Of a DNA stretch of 34,763 nucleotides, positions 1-7,721 are shown piece by piece. Origin of the DNA: Haloparvum sedimenti (lineage in GTDB: Archaea > Halobacteriota > Halobacteria > Halobacteriales > Haloferacaceae); contig NZ_LKIR01000042.1 of the NCBI RefSeq assembly GCF_001462205.1, positions 1 through 34,763 of the forward strand. The letters run 5' to 3'. A program made the position numbers and the translations under genes. A model generated the notes under the pieces. That model ran no database searches, was not told the origin of the DNA, and worked only from the letters and a program-made list of their open reading frames with translations. Positions within the stretch are counted from its first letter, which is position 1. Each line of letters begins with the position of its first letter.

Positions 1-1
1 C

Positions 2-1240
2 GGGGAGACATCGGACAGTAATGTCAGAAATAATAAGGGAGTTGCGGACGAGACGTGGAAGCGCCGGAAAGTAATGAAGGCCGGCGCGGCAGCGAGTACG
101 GGCCTGTTCACGGCCGCGGCGGGATGTACGAGCAGTCCGGACGGAGACGGTGGCGGCGGTGGCGACGGCAATGGCGGCGGAGGAAACGGTGGCGACTCGG
201 ACGGCAGTCAGGAGTCGCAGACGACGGTACGGCTCCTCCTCGCCCCGACCGGGTTCCAGGGGATCATCATGGACTACCTCGCCGAGGACACGGAGATCCT
301 CGCCGACCACTACAGCGAGGAGAACCTGGAAGTCGAGGTCTCCCGGAGCTGGGAGGGCGCGGCGATCTTCACGTCCGGTGGCGCCGACTTCGAGACGTTC
401 GGCTCCCTGGAGGCGGCGAAGCTGGCGGGCGAGCGGGACATCCCGCTGGCAGTGAACGCCAACCTCGCGCCCCAGATCATGCAGGTGGTCGGAGCGCGCG
501 GCGGCGACTACGACCCGGAGGTGTCGGGTAGCCCGCAGGCGTCGATGGACCTGCTCAACGAACAACAGGACGTGTTCGCGCTCGGCGGCTGGGGCGGCGG
601 CACCGGCATCATGATGCCGATGATCATCCAGGAGGCGTTCGGGTACACCTTCTCCGACGACGAGTCGAGCGACTTCGAGAACATCACCACGGCCGAGTAC
701 TCGGCGGTCCCGCAGCTCGTCGAGGGCGGGGACGCCGCGATGGGGACGACATCCCCGATCCACGGAGCCTCGCCGACGATGGCACCGGAGGAGTACAACG
801 ACGAGGAACAGACGGTCACGAGCATCTTCGGCTGTGGGAGCATCATGGCCGATCTCGACGAGTTCAACGCGCCGCAGCTGAACTCGTGGACCTGTTCACA
901 GGACTACGCGTCCCAGTACCCCGGCTCGCCGCGGGCGATCGTCCAGTCCTTCTCCGAGGGGCTCAACTGGCTGTACGAGGACCCGATCGGCCGCATCGAG
1001 GAGGACGAAGAGCATCTCAACCAGCTCGGGTTAGAGAACATGGACCAGGCGCAGTACGTGCTCGATTGGGGGCTCAACCTGGAACTGGATAACGACCTTC
1101 CGGTCATCTACGAGGACATCGGACTGACGGAGTCGTTCATCGAGGAGGACAAGAACTTCCTCCGCTCGGCCCAGGACGTCGGCTTCCTCACGGAGGGCTG
1201 GGAGGAGAATCTCGAGTACCGCCAGGTCGAAACCGAATAA
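2..1240 (+). CDS. ABC transporter substrate-binding lipoprotein, NMT1/SsuA-like (5' end outside window)
   Basis: Extracellular solute-binding protein of an importer whose permeases and ATPase follow directly. The first ATG in frame is at 74, but the frame stays open to the window edge. Just before that ATG it encodes a twin-arginine motif (KRRKVMKAG, bases 59-85), followed by a hydrophobic stretch and a lipobox (TAAAGC). The true start is therefore probably upstream, and a start at 74 would cut the Tat signal. After the lipobox cysteine comes a Gly/Asp/Asn-rich linker of about 30 residues typical of haloarchaeal surface lipoproteins, then the binding domain. The stop is 1 base before the permease start. 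Two SsuC/TauC-type permeases nearby suggest a nitrate/sulfonate/taurine-class system. The substrate cannot be told from sequence; the neighbouring aldolase and FAH genes hint at an organic acid. Confidence 0.88.
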   Translation, partial: GETSDSNVRNNKGVADETWKRRKVMKAGAAASTGLFTAAAGCTSSPDGDGGGGGDGNGGGGNGGDSDGSQESQTTVRLLLAPTGFQGIIMDYLAEDTEILADHYSEENLEVEVSRSWEGAAIFTSGGADFETFGSLEAAKLAGERDIPLAVNANLAPQIMQVVGARGGDYDPEVSGSPQASMDLLNEQQDVFALGGWGGGTGIMMPMIIQEAFGYTFSDDESSDFENITTAEYSAVPQLVEGGDAAMGTTSPIHGASPTMAPEEYNDEEQTVTSIFGCGSIMADLDEFNAPQLNSWTCSQDYASQYPGSPRAIVQSFSEGLNWLYEDPIGRIEEDEEHLNQLGLENMDQAQYVLDWGLNLELDNDLPVIYEDIGLTESFIEEDKNFLRSAQDVGFLTEGWEENLEYRQVETE

Positions 1241-1241
1241 C

Positions 1242-2063
1242 ATGAGTACGTCTCAGCCGCGCCGACTGGCCAACGCCCTTCCGGACTCGCTGTTCACGAA
1301 TCGGTCCGTGGTGTTCGTCGAGTCGATCGTCGCGTTGGTCCTCGTCTGGTCTGTCGTCTACCGGATCCTGCCGCCGATCCAGGAGTCCTTCGTCTCGCCG
1401 ACCGAGGTCGTCATCGCGACGCAGGAGCTCCTCGTGAGCATGGTGTGGGTCGAACACTTCCTCGCGAGCCTGACACACGTCGCCTACGGGTTCGGGATCG
1501 CGCTCTTCGCCGGTACCGCACTGGGGATTCTCGTCGGCTGGTGGGACTTCTGGGAGAAGGCGTTCCAGGACTACCTCACCATCGGCATCGCGGTCCCCTC
1601 GCTTTTCGTCGCGATCTTCTCGGCGATGTGGTTCGGGCTCGGGGCGACGACGCCCGCGGCCGCCGCGGCCATCGTCGCCACGCCGTACCTGGCGACGAAC
1701 GTGTACGGCGGCATTAACAACATCGACAACGACCTGCTGAAGATGTCGAACGCGTTCGACGTCTCCCGATTTCGGGTCATCCGGCGCGTGATCATCCAGT
1801 CGGTCCTGCCCGACTGGTTCGCCGGGCTCCGGTACGCGCTCGCGTTGAGCTGGAAGATCGCGAGTCTGGCGGAGTACATCGCCGCCGAGCAGGGGATCGG
1901 CTTCATGATCCGCTTCGAGATGCGGGTCCTGGACCTCGCGGGCGTCATGTCCTGGGTCGTCTTCTTCACCGTGTTCCTGCTGTTCCTGGAATACGGCGTG
2001 TTAGCGCAGATCGAAAAACGCGTCTTCGCCTGGCGGCAGAACGACTCCGTCGGGTGGTCCTAA
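1242..2063 (+). CDS. ABC transporter permease, SsuC/TauC type (first of two)
   Basis: Integral membrane subunit of a binding-protein-dependent importer (BPD_transp_1 family), 273 residues with about six hydrophobic segments. The cytoplasmic EAA-type loop that docks on the ATPase is visible around residues 165-210, containing LLKMSNAFDVSR and, further on, LSWKIASLAEY. The ATG lies 1 base after the stop of the binding protein, so the genes are surely co-transcribed. A second, different permease of the same family follows the ATPase gene, so the channel may be a heterodimer rather than the homodimer usual for SsuC. Confidence 0.9.
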   Translation: MSTSQPRRLANALPDSLFTNRSVVFVESIVALVLVWSVVYRILPPIQESFVSPTEVVIATQELLVSMVWVEHFLASLTHVAYGFGIALFAGTALGILVGWWDFWEKAFQDYLTIGIAVPSLFVAIFSAMWFGLGATTPAAAAAIVATPYLATNVYGGINNIDNDLLKMSNAFDVSRFRVIRRVIIQSVLPDWFAGLRYALALSWKIASLAEYIAAEQGIGFMIRFEMRVLDLAGVMSWVVFFTVFLLFLEYGVLAQIEKRVFAWRQNDSVGWS

Positions 2064-2065
2064 CA

Positions 2066-2857
2066 ATGAGTTCAGAAACATCACAAGCGCCGACCGACGA
2101 ATCGCTTACCTCGAACAACGCCGGCTCCATTCACATAGAGAACCTCGCCAAGGAGTTCGACACGGCGGAGGGCCACGAGCAGGTGTTCGAGGACATCAAC
2201 ATCGACATCGAGCCCGAGAGCTTCGTTTGCCTCCTCGGGAAGTCCGGAAGCGGGAAGTCCACGATGCTGAACATCGTGAGCGGGATCCTGGAACCGACGG
2301 AGGGGCAAGTCCGGTTCGAGACCGCGGACGGCAGCGGTGACGTCACCCTCGGGCACGTGTTCCAGTCCCCGCGGCTGATGCCGTGGGACTCGAACCTGCA
2401 GAACATCGAGTTCGTGAACGAGGACAACCCCGACTACACGGAGGAGGTCGGAAAACAGCACCTGGACCTGGTCGGACTCTCCGACCACTACCACAAGTAC
2501 CCGGGACAGCTGTCGGGCGGTCAGCGCCAGCGCGTCGGTATCGCGAGGGCGCTAAGTATCGACCCGGAGGTCCTGCTGATGGACGAGCCGTTCAGCAACC
2601 TCGACGAGATCACGGCCGAGGAGCTGCGGAAGGAGCTCATCAGCCTCTGGTCGGAGCTGAACAAGACGGTGTTCTTCGTCACCCACGACATGACGGAGGC
2701 GATCCAGCTGGCCGACCGACTGCTGATGCTTGGAGACGGCGAGATCTACGGAGACCTGGAGGTCCCGCTCGAGCGCCCCCGCCGGATCGACTCCGACGAG
2801 TTCCTCAAGTTCAGGCAGAAGGCCATCGACACGTTCCACTCCATCGACGAGGACTAG
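2066..2857 (+). CDS. ABC transporter ATP-binding protein, SsuB/TauB type
   Basis: Cytoplasmic ATPase of the importer, 263 residues from ATG 2066; an in-frame GTG at 2054 would overlap the upstream stop. Walker A is GKSGSGKST (58-66), the Q-loop lies near VFQSPRLMPW (98-107), the signature is LSGGQ (149-153), Walker B is VLLMDEP (169-175), and the switch histidine is H207 in FVTHD. Length and the MPW motif after the Q-loop fit the nitrate/sulfonate/taurine ATPase family. It lies between the two permease genes, with gaps of 2 bases upstream and 1 base downstream. Confidence 0.93.
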   Translation: MSSETSQAPTDESLTSNNAGSIHIENLAKEFDTAEGHEQVFEDINIDIEPESFVCLLGKSGSGKSTMLNIVSGILEPTEGQVRFETADGSGDVTLGHVFQSPRLMPWDSNLQNIEFVNEDNPDYTEEVGKQHLDLVGLSDHYHKYPGQLSGGQRQRVGIARALSIDPEVLLMDEPFSNLDEITAEELRKELISLWSELNKTVFFVTHDMTEAIQLADRLLMLGDGEIYGDLEVPLERPRRIDSDEFLKFRQKAIDTFHSIDED

Positions 2858-2858
2858 A

Positions 2859-3716
2859 ATGTCAATCCGCACACAGCTATCCAGATACAACGTCCAACTG
2901 CTAAACGGGGACGTGAAGTCGCTGCTCTCCGACTCGTTCGCCCGGATGATCGGGATCGGCGTCGGCTTCGTCCTCTGGTCGCTCCTCGCGGCCCAGTTCC
3001 CGCGCGAGCTGCTTCCGACCCCAATAGAGACCGTCGGTCTCGCGTGGGGACTCGTCGCGGACGGGACCGCCTGGATCCACATTTCGACGACGTTCCAATC
3101 GCTGTTCTGGGCGTTCCTGTTCGCGATGCTCCTCGGCGGAACGCTGGGCGTCCTGATGGGACTCAACAGTTACAGTCAGAACTTCTTCACGCCCTACGTC
3201 AACATCGGACTGTCCATCCCCGGACTGGCGTGGGCGGCCGTGGCGTTTCTCGTCTTCTCGTACGGGTCGATCGCGCTGGGAACGCTCCGGTTCGCTCCCG
3301 TCGTCGCGGCGACCCTGACCGTGTTCCCGTACGTCGCGATCAACATCTGGAAGGGAGTCGAGAACATCGACCACGACCTGCTACGGATGGCGAACGCGTT
3401 CTCCATCTCGCGGCGGCGAGTCCTCTGGCGGGTCGTCCTGCCGAACATCGCTCCCCAGATCTTCTCGGCGGTTCGGTTCGGCCTCGCGATCGGCTGGAAG
3501 GTCACCATCATCGCGGAGCTGTTCGCCGGGTCCGCCGGTGTCGGGTACAAGCTGGAACACGCCTATCAGGTGTACCAGTACGAGGAGGCGTGGGCATGGG
3601 CCGCCGTCTTCCTGTTCATCATTATCCTCATCGAATACGGCGTCTTCAAGCCGATCGAGCGGCGCGCGTTCGACTGGCGGAGCGACGTCGAACTGAGCGA
3701 TATCGGCGGCGCGTAG
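2859..3716 (+). CDS. ABC transporter permease, SsuC/TauC type (second of two)
   Basis: Second membrane subunit, 285 residues from ATG 2859, which follows the ATPase stop by 1 base. A longer reading frame from 2730 exists, but its first 43 residues are the shadow of the ATPase gene (Ser/Arg/Thr-rich), so it is not used. The EAA-type loop is visible around LLRMANAFSISRRRVLWRVV, then IGWKVTIIAELF. It is clearly homologous to the first permease (both have an LLxMxNAF loop) but well diverged. It ends the operon. Confidence 0.9.
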   Translation: MSIRTQLSRYNVQLLNGDVKSLLSDSFARMIGIGVGFVLWSLLAAQFPRELLPTPIETVGLAWGLVADGTAWIHISTTFQSLFWAFLFAMLLGGTLGVLMGLNSYSQNFFTPYVNIGLSIPGLAWAAVAFLVFSYGSIALGTLRFAPVVAATLTVFPYVAINIWKGVENIDHDLLRMANAFSISRRRVLWRVVLPNIAPQIFSAVRFGLAIGWKVTIIAELFAGSAGVGYKLEHAYQVYQYEEAWAWAAVFLFIIILIEYGVFKPIERRAFDWRSDVELSDIGGA

Positions 3717-3745
3717 TCGCCGAGCGGCACCCGTTTTCCCCGAGG

Positions 3746-3753
3746 CTATTTAC
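3746..3753 (+). promoter_or_regulatory. TATA-like box of the chaperonin gene
   Basis: CTATTTAC lies 28-35 bases before the ATG at 3781, the spacing expected for a leaderless or near-leaderless haloarchaeal transcript. No Shine-Dalgarno is seen between the box and the ATG. Confidence 0.5.
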
Positions 3754-3780
3754 GAGCGAGCGACCTAGCGAGGACCATTC

Positions 3781-5343
3781 ATGTCACGCACTTCAACGGC
3801 CGATGCGATCGAATCGATCATCGACGACGGCGTCGACGTACAGTGGGACGACCGCGCCCGAAGCCAGGCGACACAAAGCACCCGGTCAGTGGGTGAGATG
3901 GTGGCGACGACGATGGGGCCGTTCGGCCGGGACAAGCTCGTCGTCAACAACGGCGGGAACGTCCACGTCACGAACGACGCGGTGACGATCCTCCGGAACC
4001 TCCACCTCACCGATCCGGTCAGCCGGACGGTCCGGGAGGTGGCGAACAGTCAGATCTTCAACGCCGGGGACGGGACGACGACCGCGCTCGTCCTCGCGAG
4101 CGAGCTCATGTCGCACGCGCTCGACCTCTGCGAGGAGGGTCTCCATCCGACGAGCGTGATCCAGGGCTATCGGCTGGCGGCCGACGCCGCACGCGGTCGG
4201 CTGACGGACATCGCGACGACGTACGACCTCACCGACCGCGAGGTCGCCCGCGATGTCGCACGGACGACGCTGGCCGGGTCGAACGCGACGTACGAGCGCG
4301 AACACCTCGCCGAGCTCGCCGTGAGAGCCGTCGAGCGAGTGACGGACGGCTACGACGTCGACCTCGACGCGATCCGCCTTCGAACGGCGGGGGGCCGGGA
4401 CATGGCGGAGTCACGCCTCGTGTCCGGCGCCATGCTCGAGGCGACACCCGCACGCCGGACCGGCGAGCACACGACCGGCGAGGCGGAGATCCTCGTCGTC
4501 GACGGATCGATCACGCGCGAGGACACGGAGGTCGCGGACGTCGTCGACGGAGCGACGTATGACCCCTCGGAGTTCGCCGCGGAGGGTCGAGAGTGGGCCA
4601 CACAGGCAGCCGAGCGGATCCGGGAGAGCGGGGCGACCGTCCTGCTCTGTTCGGGCACGGTGGACGACGCGGTCAGGGAACGGTTACGGCGACACGGCGT
4701 CACCTGTGTGACGAACGTGAGCGACCCCGACGTCCGCTTCCTGCGGCGGACGTTCGAGACGCGGATCCCGACGACTCTCGACGGGATCGAAGACGGGGAT
4801 ACCGTCTCGGGGTCGGTCGCGTACGACTGGGACGAGGGACGGACGACGGTAACCGCGCCGGACGCGCGGGCCGTTACGGTCCTGCTGTTCAGCCAGAGCG
4901 ACGCTCACCGTGAGGAGTTAGAGAGCACGATGTCGGACGCGGTCGAGGTCGTCGCGCAGGTGGCGTACGACGGGCGAGTCGTCCCCGGCGGTGGAGCGGC
5001 CGAGATGGAGATGGCACGGGCCGTCGAGGCGGCGGCTCGGCGACGGGACGACAAAGCCCAGCTCGCGGCGTACGCCTTCGCGGACGCGCTGGAAACGATC
5101 CCGCGGGTTCTCGTGCGGAACGCGGGTCTCGACCCGATCGACCGGCTCAACGAGCAACGGGCCGCGCACGCGGACGGACGGCTGAACGCCGGGATCGACC
5201 TGGAGAGCGGAGCCGTGATCGACGTCACGGAACACGGCGTTCGGGACACGCTGACGGTGAAACGTCACGCGGTCTCGACGAGCGTCGACGCCGCCTGCAT
5301 GTTGGTTCGGATCGACGGGATCGTCGAGGCGGCACAGCAGTAG
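3781..5343 (+). CDS. Thermosome-like group II chaperonin subunit, divergent
   Basis: ATP-driven protein-folding chaperonin of the TCP-1/cpn60 family, 520 residues. The ATP-site hallmarks are present: TMGPFG (44-49), VTNDAVTI (63-70) and GDGTTT (96-101), with VVPGGGA and the NAGLDPIDRL helix in the C-terminal equatorial domain. Against canonical archaeal thermosomes it is somewhat short, has NDA instead of NDG, has TMGPFG instead of TVGPKG, and ends without the usual Gly/Met-rich tail. The middle (apical) part is poorly conserved. It is a lone gene between an ABC operon and a convergent metabolic operon. This looks like an accessory chaperonin paralogue rather than the main housekeeping subunit; whether it forms its own ring or joins a mixed one cannot be told. 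Confidence 0.88.
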   Translation: MSRTSTADAIESIIDDGVDVQWDDRARSQATQSTRSVGEMVATTMGPFGRDKLVVNNGGNVHVTNDAVTILRNLHLTDPVSRTVREVANSQIFNAGDGTTTALVLASELMSHALDLCEEGLHPTSVIQGYRLAADAARGRLTDIATTYDLTDREVARDVARTTLAGSNATYEREHLAELAVRAVERVTDGYDVDLDAIRLRTAGGRDMAESRLVSGAMLEATPARRTGEHTTGEAEILVVDGSITREDTEVADVVDGATYDPSEFAAEGREWATQAAERIRESGATVLLCSGTVDDAVRERLRRHGVTCVTNVSDPDVRFLRRTFETRIPTTLDGIEDGDTVSGSVAYDWDEGRTTVTAPDARAVTVLLFSQSDAHREELESTMSDAVEVVAQVAYDGRVVPGGGAAEMEMARAVEAAARRRDDKAQLAAYAFADALETIPRVLVRNAGLDPIDRLNEQRAAHADGRLNAGIDLESGAVIDVTEHGVRDTLTVKRHAVSTSVDAACMLVRIDGIVEAAQQ

Positions 5344-5348
5344 CCGCC

Positions 5349-6026
5349 TTACAGCTTCGTGAAGTAGTAGTCCAGCGTCTTGACGATCTGCCCCTCGCTC
5401 GTCATGTTGTTGACGTTCTCCTCGACGAGCGACTCGGGGAGGTACCAGGGCTCGCCGACGACCGCCTGTTTGTAGAGCAGTTCGGCGTTGTACTCCATCT
5501 TGAGGCTCTTCACGACGACCTCGGGGACGCTGTCGCCGACGACGACGACGCCGTGCCCGCGGAGCACGACCGCTTCGTGGTCGCCCAGCGCGTCAGCGAT
5601 GTCCTGTCCCTCGTCCTCGGTCGTCACCAGCATGCCTCCCTCAGTGTGGTAATCCTCGAACACCGGGAAGGGCTCCTTCTGGATGACGCCGTTCGGATGG
5701 ACCGGCTTGTGGGGGATGCCGACGCTGGACAACAGCGTCGTGTACGGCGCGTGGTGATGACAGACGGCCTCGACGTCGGGGCGGTTCCGGAACGTCTGCG
5801 TGTGGATCGGCGTCTCGCCGGGCGCGCTGTCGGGGTAGTCGGTCCCCGAGAGGTCCACCTCGATGTAGTCACGGATCGTCGTCGTCGCGGGGCTCGCGAA
5901 CGCGTTGATGAGGACATCGTCGGGGTCCTCCTGACGTGCGCTGAGGTGGCCGTGTTCGTCGAACAGTCCGGCCTTGTCGAGGAGCCGGCAGCCCAGCACC
6001 AACTGCTGTTTGTCGGTTACCGACAT
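5349..6026 (-). CDS. Class II aldolase/adducin family protein
   Basis: Zinc-dependent aldolase fold related to fuculose-1-phosphate and ribulose-5-phosphate enzymes, 225 residues. Probable metal ligands are within the HHH run at 90-92 and at H158 (RGHGVVV); E71 in GETPIH sits where the family's catalytic acid is found. The segment TQTFRNRPDVEAVCHHH is typical of the family. Its start lies 2 bases past the end of the FAH gene, so the two form a leftward operon. Substrate is unknown; with an FAH hydrolase it could cleave 2-keto-3-deoxy or diketo acids to pyruvate plus an aldehyde or acid (inference). It converges on the chaperonin gene, with a 5-base gap between the stops. Confidence 0.88.
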   Translation of the reverse strand: MSVTDKQQLVLGCRLLDKAGLFDEHGHLSARQEDPDDVLINAFASPATTTIRDYIEVDLSGTDYPDSAPGETPIHTQTFRNRPDVEAVCHHHAPYTTLLSSVGIPHKPVHPNGVIQKEPFPVFEDYHTEGGMLVTTEDEGQDIADALGDHEAVVLRGHGVVVVGDSVPEVVVKSLKMEYNAELLYKQAVVGEPWYLPESLVEENVNNMTSEGQIVKTLDYYFTKL

Positions 6027-6028
6027 GG

Positions 6029-6802
6029 TCAGAGGTTCGGCATGAAGTCGTGCTCGACGGTCCCGGCGAACTCGCCCGCGGCGACGTCGTGCGAGAGCGT
6101 TCCGACCCCCTCGATCTCGACGGCGACCTCGTCCCCGTCGGAGAGCGGACCGACGCCCGCCGGCGTCCCGGTCGCGATGACGTCACCCGGTTCGAGCGTC
6201 ATCAGCGTCGTGATCTCCTCGATGAGTTCGGGCACGGAGAAGATCAGGTTCTCGATCGTCGAGTCCTGCCTGGTCTCGCCGTTGACGCGGAGGGAGATCG
6301 ACGCGTCGTCCGGGACCTCGTCCGGCGTTGCCAGCACCGGGCCCATCGGTGCGGCGTTGTCGAACGCTTTGCCGCGGACCCAGTTCTGCTCTTGCCGCTG
6401 GTCGTCACGGTTCGAGATGTCGTTCACGCACGTGTACCCCGCGATGACTTCCTCGGCCTGGTCCGCAGGCACGTTCCGGCACTGCGATCCGATGACGACC
6501 CCGAGCTCGGCCTCGAAGTCGATCCGCTCTTTGTCCTCCGGGAGCTGCACGGTCGATCCCGGCGAAGCGAGCGTGTTCGGGGTCTTGATGAACAGGAGGG
6601 GACGGTCGGGGATCTCGGAGTCGGTCTCCTCGGCGTGGTCGGAGTAGTTCAGCCCGACGCAGACGATCTTCGAGGGATCGACCGGCGGCAGGAGATCGAC
6701 CTCGTCCAGGTCGTACGTCCGGTTGCCGAACGCCACCTCACCGTCGGTCAGCGTTCCTGTTCGTTCGGTCCCCGCGGGATCTCTAAAGGTTACTCTTCGC
6801 AT
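6029..6802 (-). CDS. Fumarylacetoacetate hydrolase (FAH) family protein
   Basis: Divalent-metal enzyme of 257 residues. The family acts on 2-keto or diketo acids (fumarylacetoacetate, acylpyruvates, 2,4-diketo-3-deoxy sugar acids, oxaloacetate). Likely metal ligands are E97 and E99 in IDFEAELGVVIG and D128 in CVNDISNRD. Other family marks are NYSDHAEE (52-59, with H56), KTPNT (73-77) and TGTPAGVG near the C-terminus. It is first in a leftward operon with the class II aldolase. The pairing fits a sugar-acid or aromatic-breakdown end step, but the sequence does not fix which. Confidence 0.9.
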   Translation of the reverse strand: MRRVTFRDPAGTERTGTLTDGEVAFGNRTYDLDEVDLLPPVDPSKIVCVGLNYSDHAEETDSEIPDRPLLFIKTPNTLASPGSTVQLPEDKERIDFEAELGVVIGSQCRNVPADQAEEVIAGYTCVNDISNRDDQRQEQNWVRGKAFDNAAPMGPVLATPDEVPDDASISLRVNGETRQDSTIENLIFSVPELIEEITTLMTLEPGDVIATGTPAGVGPLSDGDEVAVEIEGVGTLSHDVAAGEFAGTVEHDFMPNL

Positions 6803-6830
6803 TACAGCCCTCTAGATACGGTGATTGGGC

Positions 6831-6836
6831 ATAAAA
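6831..6836 (-). promoter_or_regulatory. TATA-like box of the FAH-aldolase operon
   Basis: On the minus strand, TTTTAT lies about 29 bases upstream of the FAH start codon at 6802, consistent with leaderless transcription of the operon. Confidence 0.45.
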
Positions 6837-7721
6837 CCTTGGTTGAGTTCCGCATTCCACCCCGTCGCCCGCTGGCGGCTGTTCGTTTAGGAGATCTAAA
6901 TCCGGCAGACCGAAGACGGTTTCGCGGCCCGTTCGAGTCGTCCGCGCGAGAAGCATCGCGGAGTCGAGGCCGTTCCGGCCGCGGCCGCCTTTGATCGTAT
7001 GTGAACGCTCCACACCCAACCCGATGGGTTTAGTCCTGCTAATTTTCGGGAGAGAATAGCCGACAGCAGACGGGCGCGGGCGAGAAGTAGAATTACAGTA
7101 GTACATGTGTAATGGAATGTCGGGAGAGACCGACCTCCGAACGAAGTCGACCGGTCAGACGCCGACGGAACGAACGTCATATAAATATTCGAGAAGTAGT
7201 TGGTTCGATATGATATTCAGGAGACAAACTCAGTCTATGAGGGAATACGATAAATAACTGTCCGTATCGCGGGTGACACCGGTAATAATGCCAATTCTGA
7301 AAAAATAACGTGGAGAATTATCCAGTACCAGTGTTTTAGTACATAGCAGATAGAGTATGAGAATAGAGAAAAGTCAGAATACGAACATAACTATCCGCCT
7401 CACGCGAGCGGGCCGGATTCCCGGACTTGACCGAACCGAGGACGGCCGCGTCGGCGGCGACGGACGATCGAGTACGGCCGCGGCCGTGAGCGCATCCGCG
7501 CTCGCGACTGCGGTCGAGACGGCGGGTGGGACGAAGTGTTCGGGAGCCGGATGCGGATCGACCCTGATAGATTTAGCTCTGCAAAACTCGTCCCCGGGAC
7601 CGGGACGGACGTGGCGGTCGCGACGCGGACGGCGCGTGTGGCCGGAGATCCGCACGAACCCGGAGGCGGCGACGCCGGCGGCGGGACCAATCTTGAAGAC
7701 GGGGCGGTGAGAGACCGGAGT
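6837..7721. other. Long intergenic region, partly AT-rich, no convincing gene
   Basis: About 880 bases with no supportable gene. The part from about 7180 to 7400 is much richer in A/T than the surroundings, and 7400-7720 is GC-rich again. Open frames here (for example on the plus strand from 7357) lack recognisable domains and the clean acidic, GC3-rich composition of the neighbouring genes. One strong TATA-like box is present at 7180-7187. Confidence 0.6.
7180..7187 (+). promoter_or_regulatory. Strong TATA-like box without a nearby gene
   Basis: TATAAATA is among the best TATA matches in the window. A start near 7210 would give only a 15-codon frame. The next real gene starts at 7722, so this box could serve a leader of about 500 bases or a non-coding RNA. 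Confidence 0.35.

Noticed and set aside
21-74. 17-codon frame starting at ATG 21
   Set aside because: It is out of frame with the Tat signal and too short; the coding frame of the binding protein runs through the same bases.
7357-7710. 117-residue plus-strand frame ahead of the dehydratase-like gene
   Set aside because: Low-complexity composition, no domain, and the DgoD-like homology begins only at 7722.
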